DNA of 64,000 nucleotides from Sphingobacterium litopenaei (GCF_014692495.1 NZ_JACOIJ010000002.1:169957-233956), one strand, 5' to 3'. Positions 47,299-58,141 are shown, numbered from the stretch's first letter. Notes: generated from the sequence alone by a model not told the origin. Made by a program: numbers and translations.

Positions 47299-47985
47299 AT
47301 GAGTGAAGGAAAAATTGACAAGAAGTTGTTTCAGGACAGAAAAAGAACGAATATTTTAAGTAACCCTGAGCAACAATTTATTACCTATCTACTACCTAAG
47401 ATTCCTAATTGGATTTCTTCTGATGGACTGACGGCAATAGGATTTTTTGGTTCTTTGATGATCCTGATTAGTTTTTTGCTTGCAGAATATGTGGATCGTT
47501 CGTTATTATTATTAGGTATCGTTGGTTTTTTCGTGCAGTGGTTTGGTGACTCTTTGGATGGACGTATTGCTTTCTTTAGGAACAAATCACGTAAGTGGTA
47601 TGGTTTTGCCTTAGACATTGTCATGGACTGGGTGAGTACCGTATTAATCGGTTTGGGATATGTGTTTTATGCCTCCGAAGATTTTAAATATTCTGGATTT
47701 GCTTTAGTAGCATTGTACGGTTGGGCAATGATTATTTCACAATTGCGTTACAAAATCACTGATAAATATACTATTGATGCGGGTCTTGTAGGACCTACAG
47801 AGATTCGTGTGATTATTGGTTTGGTCTTATTATTGGAAGTTTTAGTTCCTTTCTCAATTAATTACAGTGTAATTGTAATCTGTGTGATTTTGTTTTTTAT
47901 CAATTTAGCGGATACGAAGAAATTGTTGGATTTGGGTGATGAACGCGATAAAGCGGAGAAACTTGCTAAACAGCATAAAGATTAA
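47299..47985 (+). CDS. CDP-alcohol phosphatidyltransferase family enzyme
   Basis: A 228-residue membrane enzyme transferring a phospho-headgroup between a CDP-linked donor and an alcohol. The signature D-x2-DG-x2-A ... G-x3-D-x3-D is seen in DSLDGRIAFFRNKSRKWYGF followed by ALDIVMD. The usual Arg after Ala is Phe, with an Arg two residues later. About six membrane segments are present. Its place behind spt, GNAT-like and SDR genes suggests it adds a polar group such as phosphoethanolamine or phosphoinositol to ceramide. The acceptor is not proven. Confidence 0.82.
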   Translation: MSEGKIDKKLFQDRKRTNILSNPEQQFITYLLPKIPNWISSDGLTAIGFFGSLMILISFLLAEYVDRSLLLLGIVGFFVQWFGDSLDGRIAFFRNKSRKWYGFALDIVMDWVSTVLIGLGYVFYASEDFKYSGFALVALYGWAMIISQLRYKITDKYTIDAGLVGPTEIRVIIGLVLLLEVLVPFSINYSVIVICVILFFINLADTKKLLDLGDERDKAEKLAKQHKD

Positions 47986-47988
47986 AGA

Positions 47989-48375
47989 ATGGGCTTCAAA
48001 CTAAAAGAATTTTTAAAAGCACAGCTTTCTGCCTTTTTGGGTGGAATGACTGACCTAGGAATTTATTCTTTTTGTTATAAGGTGTTGAATTTTTCAGCAC
48101 CTTTTTCCAATGCAATAAGCGGGGCGTTAGGTGCAATTGTTAATTTTTTAATCAATCGCTATTGGTCATTTAACAATCAGAAGACGCCTATTGCCAATCA
48201 GCTTTGGAAATTCATCCTCGTTGTCATTGGAAGTATCACGTTAAAATCGCTTGGGATATATTTCTTTGTGGATAGATTGCAGTGGGATGGTATTTTATCA
48301 AAATTACTTGTTGAAGTAATAGTTTCCTTGGGTTTCAACTTTACCCTGCAGAAATTTTGGGTCTTTAAGAAGTAA
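47989..48375 (+). CDS. GtrA family membrane protein
   Basis: This 128-residue protein has four membrane segments in GtrA order, with the family motifs FLGGMTDLGIYSFCYK, GAIVNFLINRYWSFNNQ and the closing EVIVSLGFNFTLQKFWVFKK. GtrA proteins are thought to move lipid-linked sugars across the inner membrane. It is 3 bases behind the CDP-alcohol transferase gene and ends the operon before a clear terminator. It may flip a glycosylated or headgroup-bearing lipid made by the cluster. Confidence 0.9.
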   Translation: MGFKLKEFLKAQLSAFLGGMTDLGIYSFCYKVLNFSAPFSNAISGALGAIVNFLINRYWSFNNQKTPIANQLWKFILVVIGSITLKSLGIYFFVDRLQWDGILSKLLVEVIVSLGFNFTLQKFWVFKK

Positions 48376-48394
48376 TTGGATCTTGAAAATATTT

Positions 48395-48421
48395 AAAGCC
48401 TTTCCATCATGGGAAGGCTTT
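48395..48421 (+). terminator. Terminator of the spt operon
   Basis: An 11-base stem (48395-48405 with 48411-48421, one G-T pair), a 5-base loop and a T6 run. Confidence 0.88.
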
Positions 48422-48486
48422 TTTGTTGGGTGGAGCTGTGAAAATTCAGTAGGCTTTGCTATATTTAGCTAGTATCCAATTGCCCT

Positions 48487-51400
48487 ATGAAACTAAATTA
48501 TTTGCTGATTATCTTTTTTGTATACATTTCTATGCCATGCAGAGCCCAATCTAGTAATTTTGCATATCATGTATTAAAGAATATTTCATTTGGTCACCAG
48601 AATATAGCAGCAAATTGTTTTGTACAAGACAGTTTGGGTATGATATGGGTGGGCACAAATAATGGACTTTATAATTATGACGGTTATACTGCTAAGAGTG
48701 CACCCATACCAGACAAAAATTTCAAAACTTTCATTCATGCGCTTTTGACGCTAGACAATAAATATTTGGCTGTTGGTACGGGTGATGGTCTATTCATTTA
48801 TGATTATATAAAGGATGTACATGAAGTGGTAGGTGATTTAGCACATGTTGACGTCAGGAGTTTGTTGTTAGATGAGGATAAGTTGTGGATTGGTACATTG
48901 AATGGTCTTTATGTTTATGCGTTGAAGACCAAAAAACTTACGCGATATATCAATGTACCAATCCAAAACCAACCGATTTATGCGTTAAAAAAAATAGCAA
49001 ATAAAGTTTTCTTGGGCACATACAATGGACTGTTCGAACTAAATACACAAAATAAAGCATCGAAAAAGCACGTCTTACCTCATTATAAAATTCAATCCAA
49101 TCAATTTGTAAATGCATTATATGTTCAAGACAATATCTTGTGGATAGGTACAGAAAATGGATTGTATTCTTTATCAAGCAATACGATAAATAAGAATTTG
49201 ATTTTTAATAATGTTTCCATTAAATCTTTAGAAGGATACCAGACAGATCAGCTTTTGATAGGAACTGATAATGGCCTTTTTATTTGGAAAAGGGATAGTT
49301 CCTATTATGAAAAGATAACACATGATTCGAGGAATTATTTTTCGTTGGCAAATAATATTATTTGGCGGACATTTGTAGATCAGAAAAGTAATATTTGGGT
49401 GGGAACTGAGGCCGGTTTTTCAATTTGGCGACCACAGAGTAAAGAAAAGCATTTTCCAATATATGCTTTTTCACCAACTAATGATGGTAATAATTTTTAC
49501 CATATCTATAAAGATTCTCAAGGATGGTATTGGTTGGGTGGGGATAATGGATTGATTCGCACAAAATATCTCGATAAGTATGATCAAAATACGCAATGGT
49601 TTAGTGTAGATCAAAATACAACATCTTTGCCGCATAATCGCATACGAAGAATTTATGAAGATAAATCCAACAATTTGTGGATAGCCTCTGATGGAGGTGT
49701 CAACGTGTATGATCGGAACACAAATAGATTTAGACCTTTTGAAATAACAGATTCATCCCGTACCCGCAATGCCAAATGGGCGTATGATATTATAGAAGAT
49801 TGTAATGATAATATTTGGGTAGCAACGTATTTAGGTGGTGTTTTTGTGGTGAACAAGCAAAAATTACTTTCGAGTAATACGCAAATTGTCGCCGATCAAA
49901 ATTTCACCAAGAAAAATGGATTGCCTGTTGATTTTGCTAACCAAATTGTAGAAGATAAAAAAGGAAGAATCTGGATACTTTCTTACCATGCTGGAATAGT
50001 GTTGTTTGATCCTTCAACAAGAAAAATGACTGAAATAAAAGATGCTAAGGGGAATTCTATTCAGAAGGCATCCTATTTTATTCAGGATGCTACAGGTAAT
50101 ATTTGGGTTGCACTAGCTGGTGAGATTCTAAAAATAGATACCAAAGACACCTTCACGACAATCCCATTAGATAAATCTGATCATGCTCAAATTACTTCTC
50201 TCGCTGATGTTGGCCAATATATTTGGGTGAGTAGTTCAAATAGTATTTGGGTGGTGAATAAGCAAGATCATACCGTTGGGATTGCCAAATATAATGCGAA
50301 AGTAAATGCATTATATCATGATGTAACCACTAAGCAGGTACTTTTGGGCGGAAATGACGGGGTGATTTCTTTGTCCGATTATGTACAAAATACAATAGTG
50401 ACTTCTTCGTCCATTTACCTGACATCTATCTTTGTCAATAATGTCCTGGTCGATAAGTATAATAAGGGAATTCGTTACCTGAACTCATTTATGTTTGAAA
50501 ATGAGGAGAACAACCTACGTTTAGAGTTTTCAGATTTAAATTATAGTGATGAAGCAGGAATGCGCTATGCCTATCGGTTTAAAAAAGGTGGATCTGAAGT
50601 TTGGGCACCTTTAGAAGTGGGGGAGAATAAATTGCTTTTGACAAATTTGGCTTCAGGGAAGTATATTCTGGAAGTTTGTAAAATCAATATGAAAGGAGAA
50701 GAACGTTCTTCCATTCACGAATTCAATTTTTATATACGTTATCCATGGTATGCTAGCACTGTAGCAAAAGTCATTTATTCCATATTACTCATCGGTTTTA
50801 TTTGGTGGGTTATAAACTTCTTTAGAGTAAAAAATAGATTAAAGCTAGAACGTCATGCCCGAAAAAATATTCAAGAAGTTACCAAGCTGAAATTAGACTT
50901 TTTCACGACAATTTCACACGATCTTAAAACACCTTTAAGCTTAATAATTGGGCCTTTGAGCCAAATTATTCATCAGACAAAAAATATGGAGAAGAAAAAG
51001 GAATTGGAGCTCATTCAGAAAAATGCGCACAAAATTCATTCGTTAGTTGAAGAGGTTGGCAATTGGGATAAGGCAACGATTACAGAACAAAAACAAAATC
51101 AGCGCATTTATTCTTCGGTGTCGCTTTTGGTGCTACTTGAACAAATTGTGGAACGATTTAAAGCTGTGGAAAAGGATGCTGAAATTAACATTCAGAATTT
51201 CACTCAAGAAGACACGATTTATTTGAAAACTGATATTATCAAATTGGAATCAATACTAACAAATATATTATCCAACGCTTTCAAGTATAACACTGCCAAA
51301 ATAAAACGTATCGACATACAAGTCGAAGCGATAAATAATGTGTTGCGCATCGCTATAACAGATAATGGAATTGGAATTTCGGAAGAAGAGCTACCTTATA

Positions 51401-52395
51401 TTTTTAGCAAATTTTATCGATCGAATAGAAATATTGTACAGCAGAAAGAAGGTACAGGATTAGGATTGCATATTGTAAAAGATTTTGTGGAGCAATTGGG
51501 CTGGCAAATACAGCTTGAATCTATAGTAGATGAAGGGTCAAAGTTTACTATTTCTATTCCTGCGGAAGATGTATCTTTTGATGTCAAGCAATTGGATAAA
51601 TTATTCTCTGCTCAAACGCAACAGAAAAAAATCCTCTTGGTAGAAGATAATGTAGAGCTTTCGTCTTTTATTGAGCAAATTTTGGAGCAAGATTACCGCT
51701 GTGTAGTATGCGATAATGCGCTCAAGGCACTTGAGTTTTTAGAAAAAGAAGGTAATCCTGATTTGATAATTTCGGATTATATGATGCCGGTAATGGATGG
51801 CCTAGAATTTATAAAAGCTGTCAAGAAGAAAAAGCACACAGCGACAATTCCAGTTATTTTGCTGACCGCACAACGAGACAAAAAAACAGAATACGAAAGC
51901 GCTGCATTGGGAGTGGATACATTCATCGCTAAACCATTCGATGTAGCGTATTTAAAAACAAAAGTGACTCAACTATTAAATCGTGTAGAACAATTGTTAG
52001 AAAAGGTCATGCTTGAAAATATTCAGGAACCAAAAAATGTGCATGTAAGTTCAGCGGATGAGAAATTTTTGTCCCGTATTACGGCTTGCATAGAGGATAA
52101 TTTGGATGATTCTGAATTTTCGGTTCAACGGCTAAGTGAAGTATTGGATATTCCGAGCAAACAATTGTACCGTAAAGTCAAAAATATTGTTGGGTTGACG
52201 CCTGTGGAATATATTCGTAAAATCCGATTAAATAATGCGGCTATACTTTTGCAAAAAGGAAATTTCAGTATAGCTGAAGTAATGTACATGGTTGGATTCT
52301 CAAATGCGTCCTATTTTTCTAAATGCTTTCATCAGCAATTTGGGTTGAGTCCAAAAAATTATGTGGAACAACAGAAGCAGCTATTCAAAAAATGA
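48487..52395 (+). CDS. Hybrid two-component system regulator (HTCS)
   Basis: This 1,302-residue one-protein signalling system senses an oligosaccharide in the periplasm and activates the neighbouring utilisation genes. Order: signal peptide (LLIIFFVYISMPCRAQ); two beta-propellers of about 14 Reg_prop repeats (IWVGTNNGLYNYDG, LWIGTENGLYSL and so on, to about 640); a Y_Y_Y domain (about 660-760); one membrane helix (VIYSILLIGFIWWVINFF). Then a histidine kinase with phospho-His811 in TISHDLKTPLSLI, NILSNAFKYN, DNGIGISEEE and GTGLGLHIVKDF; a receiver with Asp1097 in IISDYMMPVMDGLEF; and an AraC helix-turn-helix pair at the end. All catalytic motifs are intact. It faces the GH, SusC, SusD and GH53 genes. 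Confidence 0.95.
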   Translation: MKLNYLLIIFFVYISMPCRAQSSNFAYHVLKNISFGHQNIAANCFVQDSLGMIWVGTNNGLYNYDGYTAKSAPIPDKNFKTFIHALLTLDNKYLAVGTGDGLFIYDYIKDVHEVVGDLAHVDVRSLLLDEDKLWIGTLNGLYVYALKTKKLTRYINVPIQNQPIYALKKIANKVFLGTYNGLFELNTQNKASKKHVLPHYKIQSNQFVNALYVQDNILWIGTENGLYSLSSNTINKNLIFNNVSIKSLEGYQTDQLLIGTDNGLFIWKRDSSYYEKITHDSRNYFSLANNIIWRTFVDQKSNIWVGTEAGFSIWRPQSKEKHFPIYAFSPTNDGNNFYHIYKDSQGWYWLGGDNGLIRTKYLDKYDQNTQWFSVDQNTTSLPHNRIRRIYEDKSNNLWIASDGGVNVYDRNTNRFRPFEITDSSRTRNAKWAYDIIEDCNDNIWVATYLGGVFVVNKQKLLSSNTQIVADQNFTKKNGLPVDFANQIVEDKKGRIWILSYHAGIVLFDPSTRKMTEIKDAKGNSIQKASYFIQDATGNIWVALAGEILKIDTKDTFTTIPLDKSDHAQITSLADVGQYIWVSSSNSIWVVNKQDHTVGIAKYNAKVNALYHDVTTKQVLLGGNDGVISLSDYVQNTIVTSSSIYLTSIFVNNVLVDKYNKGIRYLNSFMFENEENNLRLEFSDLNYSDEAGMRYAYRFKKGGSEVWAPLEVGENKLLLTNLASGKYILEVCKINMKGEERSSIHEFNFYIRYPWYASTVAKVIYSILLIGFIWWVINFFRVKNRLKLERHARKNIQEVTKLKLDFFTTISHDLKTPLSLIIGPLSQIIHQTKNMEKKKELELIQKNAHKIHSLVEEVGNWDKATITEQKQNQRIYSSVSLLVLLEQIVERFKAVEKDAEINIQNFTQEDTIYLKTDIIKLESILTNILSNAFKYNTAKIKRIDIQVEAINNVLRIAITDNGIGISEEELPYIFSKFYRSNRNIVQQKEGTGLGLHIVKDFVEQLGWQIQLESIVDEGSKFTISIPAEDVSFDVKQLDKLFSAQTQQKKILLVEDNVELSSFIEQILEQDYRCVVCDNALKALEFLEKEGNPDLIISDYMMPVMDGLEFIKAVKKKKHTATIPVILLTAQRDKKTEYESAALGVDTFIAKPFDVAYLKTKVTQLLNRVEQLLEKVMLENIQEPKNVHVSSADEKFLSRITACIEDNLDDSEFSVQRLSEVLDIPSKQLYRKVKNIVGLTPVEYIRKIRLNNAAILLQKGNFSIAEVMYMVGFSNASYFSKCFHQQFGLSPKNYVEQQKQLFKK

Positions 52396-52549
52396 TTCAA
52401 GACCTTAAAATGTGCGTTTGCAGTCAATTGGCCGTTGTTATTGTCCATTTTGTGTTAGTATTTGTCTTATATGTTTCGTCTTTTAGTTGTACTTCAACCT
52501 TAAGTTTGTAATTAGATAACCTATTTTATTATAAACTTAATCGTTAGAA

Positions 52550-55105
52550 ATGAAGCATCTATTTTTATTTGTTGCTGCACTCTTTTATTATTCAACAATT
52601 TTTGCACAGGATAAAACTCCTACGGTTTATATTGATAAATCGGGCGTTTTACGTTGGAATCATACGAACCAAGAAGCTTCATTTTACGGAGTAAATTATA
52701 CCGTCCCTTTTGCACATGCTTACCGTGCATTAAAATATAAGGGTGTCAATCCTAAAGAAGCCATTGACCGTGATGTGTATCATATGTCCCGAATGGGCTA
52801 TAATGCCTACCGTATACACATATGGGATGTAGAGATCTCAGATAGTACTGGAAATTTATTAACCAATGTACACTTAGATTTATTAGATTATTTATTTGCT
52901 AAGTTAGAAGAAAAGGGCATTTATAGCTTGGTTACTATGATGACCAATTTTGGGAATGGATATCCCGAAAGAAATGTAAATACAGGAGCGTTTACATATT
53001 TGTACGATAAGTGCAATGTACACGCAAATCCGGAAGCTATAAAAGCACAGCAAAAGTATATCAGCCAATTGGTCAATCACAAAAACCCATACAATGGAAA
53101 AACATATAAAAATGATCCTTTCATTGTTGGTTTCGAAATCAACAATGAGCCTTGTCATACGGGAGATATTGCGATAACCAAAAACTATGTGCGAACCATG
53201 GTTGATGCTTTGAAAGCAGCGGGCAACAAAAAGCCAATTTTCTATAATGTAAGCCATAATGAATCGCATGTCTCTGCATATTACCAGCCCGGAATAGAAG
53301 GCACAACATACCAATGGTATCCTATAGGTTTGGTAGCAGGAAAAGAACGTAAAGGAAATTTTTTACCTTACGTAGATAGCTATCCTATCTCGTTTTCGGG
53401 TGTTAAAGATTTTGACAAAAAGACTTTGGCGGTTTACGAATATGACCCTGCGGATATACTGAGCAGTTATATTCATCCAGTTATGGTTCGTACATTTCGA
53501 TCCACAGGTTTTCAGTGGATTACACAGTTTGCTTATGACCCGATTGATATCGCGAGGTATAATACCGAATACCAAACGCATTTTCTAAATTTAGCATATA
53601 CGCCATCGAAAGCTATAAGCACGATGATAGCTGCAGAAGTGGCGTTTCAAATTCCTCGAAAACAAGTATTTGCTCCTTTTCCCGAGAATACGACTTTTGG
53701 TGATTTTACAGTGAATTATGAACAAGATTTATCGGTCCTGAATGATGGTGTAAAATATTATTATACCCGATCTCATGAGATCGTTCCCAAATCGGAGCAT
53801 ACATTACGACAAGTGGCTGGAGTTGGTAATTCTACTCTTGTAAATTATAACGGAACAGGAGCGTATTTTCTAGATCAATTGGAATCTGGTGTTTGGCGTT
53901 TAGAGCTCATGCCTGACGTGGAAATTACGTCCGATCCATTTGAAAAACCTTCCTTGAATAAGGAAATAGCAGCCATATTTTGGAACAATCAACCTATTGA
54001 AATTCGATTACAGGATTTGGGCGTAGATTTCCAAGTTCTAAAATTAAATAGTGGAGAACAAACAGTTGCTAAAGCATCATCTTTTTCAGTGAGCCCCGGT
54101 GTATATATTCTAAAGGCTAAAAATAAATCTGGCTCAAGCTGGAATGCAGAAAGCAAATTTAAAACTGGAAAATTGGGTGATTTCTATGCTCCAGAGCCTT
54201 CTAATTTTACTGTTCCGATCGTGATTCACACAGCTCCACAATTTATAGAAATGGAGCGAGGTGCTGAGATTTCGATGAAAGTACTTACCAATACAAAGAT
54301 TGATTCTGTAATCCTTCAGACGGATCAAATATCTTTTTGGAAGGATAAAAATCCTTATCTCAAATTGCATAAAAATGGAAATCTTTACACGGCTTCTTTG
54401 CCAAAAGATATGTTGTCGAAGCAAGATTTGGCTTACACAATTACCGTATACACGCAAAATAAGAAATACACCTATCCCGAGGGAAAAGAAGGAACTCCTT
54501 TGGACTGGGACTATATATCTAAAAATTATTATACAGCTAAGGTTGTTTCTGCTTCAGCACCAATTATGCTGATGGATGCAAGAATTGAAAAGGAATCTTC
54601 GCTAGAGCATTATGCTATACCCGACAGTTCTTTTCTTTGGGTCACAAAAGATGAAGGAGATTTCACGAAACCTGCTTCGTGGCAGTATAAATTGACAAGT
54701 AAAGATTCACAAAGTAGATTCTTTTGGAAGAAATATGTACGTCCAACAATCGAAGAACGTGCCACAGGGATGCAGCATGTCAATAAAGTGGGTGCGACAC
54801 TAGAAGTGAAGGATTTTAAAGGAACAATTCAGATTGGTTTCATTACACGTAAAGGGTTTACTTATGTGAAAGATATGGCTGTTTCGGCCTTGAATTATGA
54901 TAAGGTTGAAGTGAATTTACAAGAACTCTCCTTAGTTCCGACACCTATTTTACCAGCGCCGTATCCCGTATTTCTGAGTAGATATTTTGTGCCTCAAGTG
55001 AAAGAGCCTTTCGATGTGCAGGATATAGAACAGGTGATTATTTCAACTTCAGAATTGCCTAAAGGGCAAGCTGATGTACGAATAGGAGCGATTTGGCTTC
55101 AGTAG
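52550..55105 (+). CDS. Secreted clan GH-A glycoside hydrolase, multidomain
   Basis: An 851-residue secreted enzyme (signal peptide FLFVAALFYYSTIFAQ). A TIM barrel (about 25-390) starts NHTNQEASFYGVNYTVPFAH. Its acid/base is probably Glu200 in VGFEINNEPCHTG and the nucleophile Glu297 in LAVYEYDPADI, a clan GH-A layout. Two or three beta-sandwich domains follow: one about 390-540, an Ig-like one about 545-670, and a lectin-like one to the end (IQIGFITRKGF). I cannot fix the family. GH5-like or the beta-galactosidase family GH147 are candidates. As first structural gene of a locus with GH53 it may release galactose from galactan fragments. Confidence 0.8.
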   Translation: MKHLFLFVAALFYYSTIFAQDKTPTVYIDKSGVLRWNHTNQEASFYGVNYTVPFAHAYRALKYKGVNPKEAIDRDVYHMSRMGYNAYRIHIWDVEISDSTGNLLTNVHLDLLDYLFAKLEEKGIYSLVTMMTNFGNGYPERNVNTGAFTYLYDKCNVHANPEAIKAQQKYISQLVNHKNPYNGKTYKNDPFIVGFEINNEPCHTGDIAITKNYVRTMVDALKAAGNKKPIFYNVSHNESHVSAYYQPGIEGTTYQWYPIGLVAGKERKGNFLPYVDSYPISFSGVKDFDKKTLAVYEYDPADILSSYIHPVMVRTFRSTGFQWITQFAYDPIDIARYNTEYQTHFLNLAYTPSKAISTMIAAEVAFQIPRKQVFAPFPENTTFGDFTVNYEQDLSVLNDGVKYYYTRSHEIVPKSEHTLRQVAGVGNSTLVNYNGTGAYFLDQLESGVWRLELMPDVEITSDPFEKPSLNKEIAAIFWNNQPIEIRLQDLGVDFQVLKLNSGEQTVAKASSFSVSPGVYILKAKNKSGSSWNAESKFKTGKLGDFYAPEPSNFTVPIVIHTAPQFIEMERGAEISMKVLTNTKIDSVILQTDQISFWKDKNPYLKLHKNGNLYTASLPKDMLSKQDLAYTITVYTQNKKYTYPEGKEGTPLDWDYISKNYYTAKVVSASAPIMLMDARIEKESSLEHYAIPDSSFLWVTKDEGDFTKPASWQYKLTSKDSQSRFFWKKYVRPTIEERATGMQHVNKVGATLEVKDFKGTIQIGFITRKGFTYVKDMAVSALNYDKVEVNLQELSLVPTPILPAPYPVFLSRYFVPQVKEPFDVQDIEQVIISTSELPKGQADVRIGAIWLQ

Positions 55106-55153
55106 ATAAGACAATTATAGATAACCAATTTAGCATAACATAAATTAAACTAT

Positions 55154-58141
55154 ATGATAAGGTCGAAAATCAAAGTTAGCTTAGTGGGATTGGTCCTTCT
55201 GTATGGAGAATCACCACTACAGGCCACATCAATTTCGGTTGATAAGCTGCCAGCTGAACTTTACGTTTTGCAGCAGCAAAAAGAAATACGAGGTGTTGTT
55301 CGAAACGATAGCGGGGAATTGCTTTCGAATGTGACAGTAAGTGTTGGTGGAACCAATATTAAAACAGCAACAAATTCAGACGGAACTTATAAGATCAATC
55401 TACCAAATGTAAACAGTGCATTACAGTTTACGATGTTGGGTTATGAAACCAGAATCATTAACCCTTCATCGGCTGTATTAGATGTGGTATTAGTGAGTGC
55501 GAGTACTGCGCTAGAAGAATTAGTGGTGGTGGGCTATGGTAGTACAACAAAAAAAGATTTGACAGGATCGGTGAATACAGTTTCTAGCAAGGACTTTAAT
55601 AATGGGTTGGTAGGCTCTCCGGAGCAATTGATCAGTGGTAAGGCGGCTGGTGTACAGATCACATCCAATAGTGGATCACCTACGGCAGGGAGTACTATTC
55701 GTATTCGAGGAGGAGCTTCTTTGAGCGCGAGCAATGATCCATTAATCGTATTGGATGGTGTACCGTTAGAAGCCGGAGGTATCAGTGGGAATAGCAATAG
55801 CTTTTTGAGTTTGATTAATCCAAATGATATTGAATCGATGACTATTCTAAAAGATGCTTCAGCTACAGCCATATATGGTTCACGTGCATCGAATGGCGTA
55901 TTGTTGATTACGACTAAGAAAGGAAGTTCAGGAGCCTTGAAAGTGAGTTTTTCTTCTACACTTTCCTCTCAACATGCTTTGGGTGTGGCGGATATGATGA
56001 ATCCTGAAGAGTACAGAAGTTTGATTCAAAGAGAAGGAAATGCTGCGCAACAAGCGTTAATCGGTACGGCAACAACAAATTGGTTGGATGAAGTTTTTCA
56101 GAAAGCATTAGGTACCGACAATAATATTGGTTTGAGTGGCAATTTCTTAAAAAATGTACCCTTTAGAGCTTCTGTGGGGTATTACAACCAAGAAGGGACA
56201 TTGAAAACAGACAAAACAGAGCGTATAACTGGAGCTTTGACTTTAAATCCTTCTTTTTTACAGAATCATTTGACCTTGAATGTGAATTTAAAAGGGGCGC
56301 GTAATAATAATATTTTTGCAAATAATGATGCCATATGGTCGGCATTAGCCTTCAATCCGACGCAACCCATCTATTCAGGGGTTGATCTTTATGGTGGATA
56401 TTACGAAAGTTTGGACAATGCTGGGTTGCCAGCAACCGGTGCTAATATTAATCCATTAGGACTTTTGTTCCAAGAAAACCATAAGAGTAATGTAAATCGC
56501 TTAATAGGGAATTTTGATGCGGATTATAAATTCCATTTTATGCCAAGCTTGAAAGCTCATGTTACTTTAGGCTATGATTATGCGCAGGGGAAGGGTTCGA
56601 ATTTTATTCCGGAGACTGCGGCTACTGCATTTTTGTATGGAGGTGAATCGGATGAATACGAGCAAACTTTGAAAAACAAACTGTTCACAGGCTATTTGAA
56701 CTACAATAAATATTATCCCGATGCTAAAAGTACAGTAGATCTTACTGTAGGGCATGATTATCAATATTGGAGTAGTACTCGTCCAGAAATTACTTATTAC
56801 AATGCAAAAGGTGATGTACGTTCTACGGGCGTAGGTTCGGATGAGCGACATACGTTAATGTCGCTTTATGCGAGGCTGAATTACAATTACGATAGCCGTT
56901 ACTTATTTACTGCGACAGTACGTCGTGATGGTACATCTCGCTTCAGTAAAGACAATCGCTGGGGAACTTTTCCATCTTTTGCATTGGGTTGGCGTATTTC
57001 TGAAGAGAGCTTCTTGAAAGAAAGCACCATTCTTTCGGATTTGAAACTAAGAGCAAGTTATGGAGAAACAGGTCAACAAGAAGGAATTGGTAACTATGGA
57101 TATTTGCCTGTTTACAAATTAAGTACAGAGGCCTCACAATACCGATTTGGAGATCAATACCACAAATTTTATAGACCATCAGTATACAATCAAGATTTAC
57201 GTTGGGAGTCGACCAAAGCATTTAATTATGGGGTAGATTTCGGTTTTCTGAATAACAGAATTTCAGGTTCAGTGGAATATTACACGCGTAAAACCAATGA
57301 TTTGATCGCAAATGTACCTGTAGCAGCAGGAACGAACTTTGATCAAAATGCCACCATAAACGTGGGCAATGTAGAAAGTAGTGGATTTGAATTCCAACTG
57401 TTGACAACCCCTATTAAAAAGGAAAATTTTCAATGGGATGTGAATTTCAATGCGACCAATCAAAATATGAAGGTAACCAACATTGCGCTTGTGCAAAATG
57501 CAGATGCTATCGGATCTTTTGTTGGACCAATTGTAAGTGGACGCAATTTGCAGATTTTGACTTCTGGCTATGAGCCATATATGTATTATGTGTATAAGCA
57601 AGTTTATGACCAAGCAGGAAGACCTATAGAGGGCATGTATGCCGATCTTAATAATGATGGTGTGATTAATGAGTCAGATTTGTATCGATATCAATCACCT
57701 GCTCCAGAGTGGATCTTTGGATTTAATACACAAGTGAATTATAAAAAATGGGTAGCAGCTACAACTTTACGTGCCAATGTTGGCAATTACGTGTTTAATA
57801 ATACCAAAATGGATTTGAGTGCGTGGGAGACAATGCAATATGTTTCTCCCGCTATTAATAACCTGCACCGTGATTATTTGAATACGGGTTTTCAGACTAG
57901 ACAATATTACTCGGATTATTATGTAGAGAATGGTTCTTTCTTACGTATGGAAAATATTTCCTTGGGATACAATCTGGGTCGAGTAGCAAAAGTGGCTAAT
58001 CTTCGTCTAGGTGCAATTGTGCAGAATGTATTCCTAATTAGTAGGTATTCAGGTATTGATCCAGAACTTTCAAATGGTTTTGATAGTTCATTTTATCCCA
58101 GATCAAGGACTTATTCTGTAAGCCTAAATCTAGATTTCTAA
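55154..58141 (+). CDS. SusC/RagA TonB-dependent transporter of the galactan locus
   Basis: A 995-residue outer-membrane importer for oligosaccharides. The N-terminus has a signal (VSLVGLVLLYGESPLQA) and a regulatory beta-sandwich (IRGVVRNDSGELLSNVTVSV). Then come the TonB box region ALEELVVVGYGSTTKKDLTG, a plug (DPLIVLDGVPLEAGGI, DASATAIYGSRASNGVLLIT) and a barrel with the usual RRDGTSRFSKDNRWGTFPS and FPSFALGWRISEE motifs, ending TYSVSLNLDF. It is followed by SusD-like, SusE-like and GH53 genes with gaps of 34, 18 and 12 bases, so all are one operon. The substrate is inferred from GH53. Confidence 0.94.
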   Translation: MIRSKIKVSLVGLVLLYGESPLQATSISVDKLPAELYVLQQQKEIRGVVRNDSGELLSNVTVSVGGTNIKTATNSDGTYKINLPNVNSALQFTMLGYETRIINPSSAVLDVVLVSASTALEELVVVGYGSTTKKDLTGSVNTVSSKDFNNGLVGSPEQLISGKAAGVQITSNSGSPTAGSTIRIRGGASLSASNDPLIVLDGVPLEAGGISGNSNSFLSLINPNDIESMTILKDASATAIYGSRASNGVLLITTKKGSSGALKVSFSSTLSSQHALGVADMMNPEEYRSLIQREGNAAQQALIGTATTNWLDEVFQKALGTDNNIGLSGNFLKNVPFRASVGYYNQEGTLKTDKTERITGALTLNPSFLQNHLTLNVNLKGARNNNIFANNDAIWSALAFNPTQPIYSGVDLYGGYYESLDNAGLPATGANINPLGLLFQENHKSNVNRLIGNFDADYKFHFMPSLKAHVTLGYDYAQGKGSNFIPETAATAFLYGGESDEYEQTLKNKLFTGYLNYNKYYPDAKSTVDLTVGHDYQYWSSTRPEITYYNAKGDVRSTGVGSDERHTLMSLYARLNYNYDSRYLFTATVRRDGTSRFSKDNRWGTFPSFALGWRISEESFLKESTILSDLKLRASYGETGQQEGIGNYGYLPVYKLSTEASQYRFGDQYHKFYRPSVYNQDLRWESTKAFNYGVDFGFLNNRISGSVEYYTRKTNDLIANVPVAAGTNFDQNATINVGNVESSGFEFQLLTTPIKKENFQWDVNFNATNQNMKVTNIALVQNADAIGSFVGPIVSGRNLQILTSGYEPYMYYVYKQVYDQAGRPIEGMYADLNNDGVINESDLYRYQSPAPEWIFGFNTQVNYKKWVAATTLRANVGNYVFNNTKMDLSAWETMQYVSPAINNLHRDYLNTGFQTRQYYSDYYVENGSFLRMENISLGYNLGRVAKVANLRLGAIVQNVFLISRYSGIDPELSNGFDSSFYPRSRTYSVSLNLDF

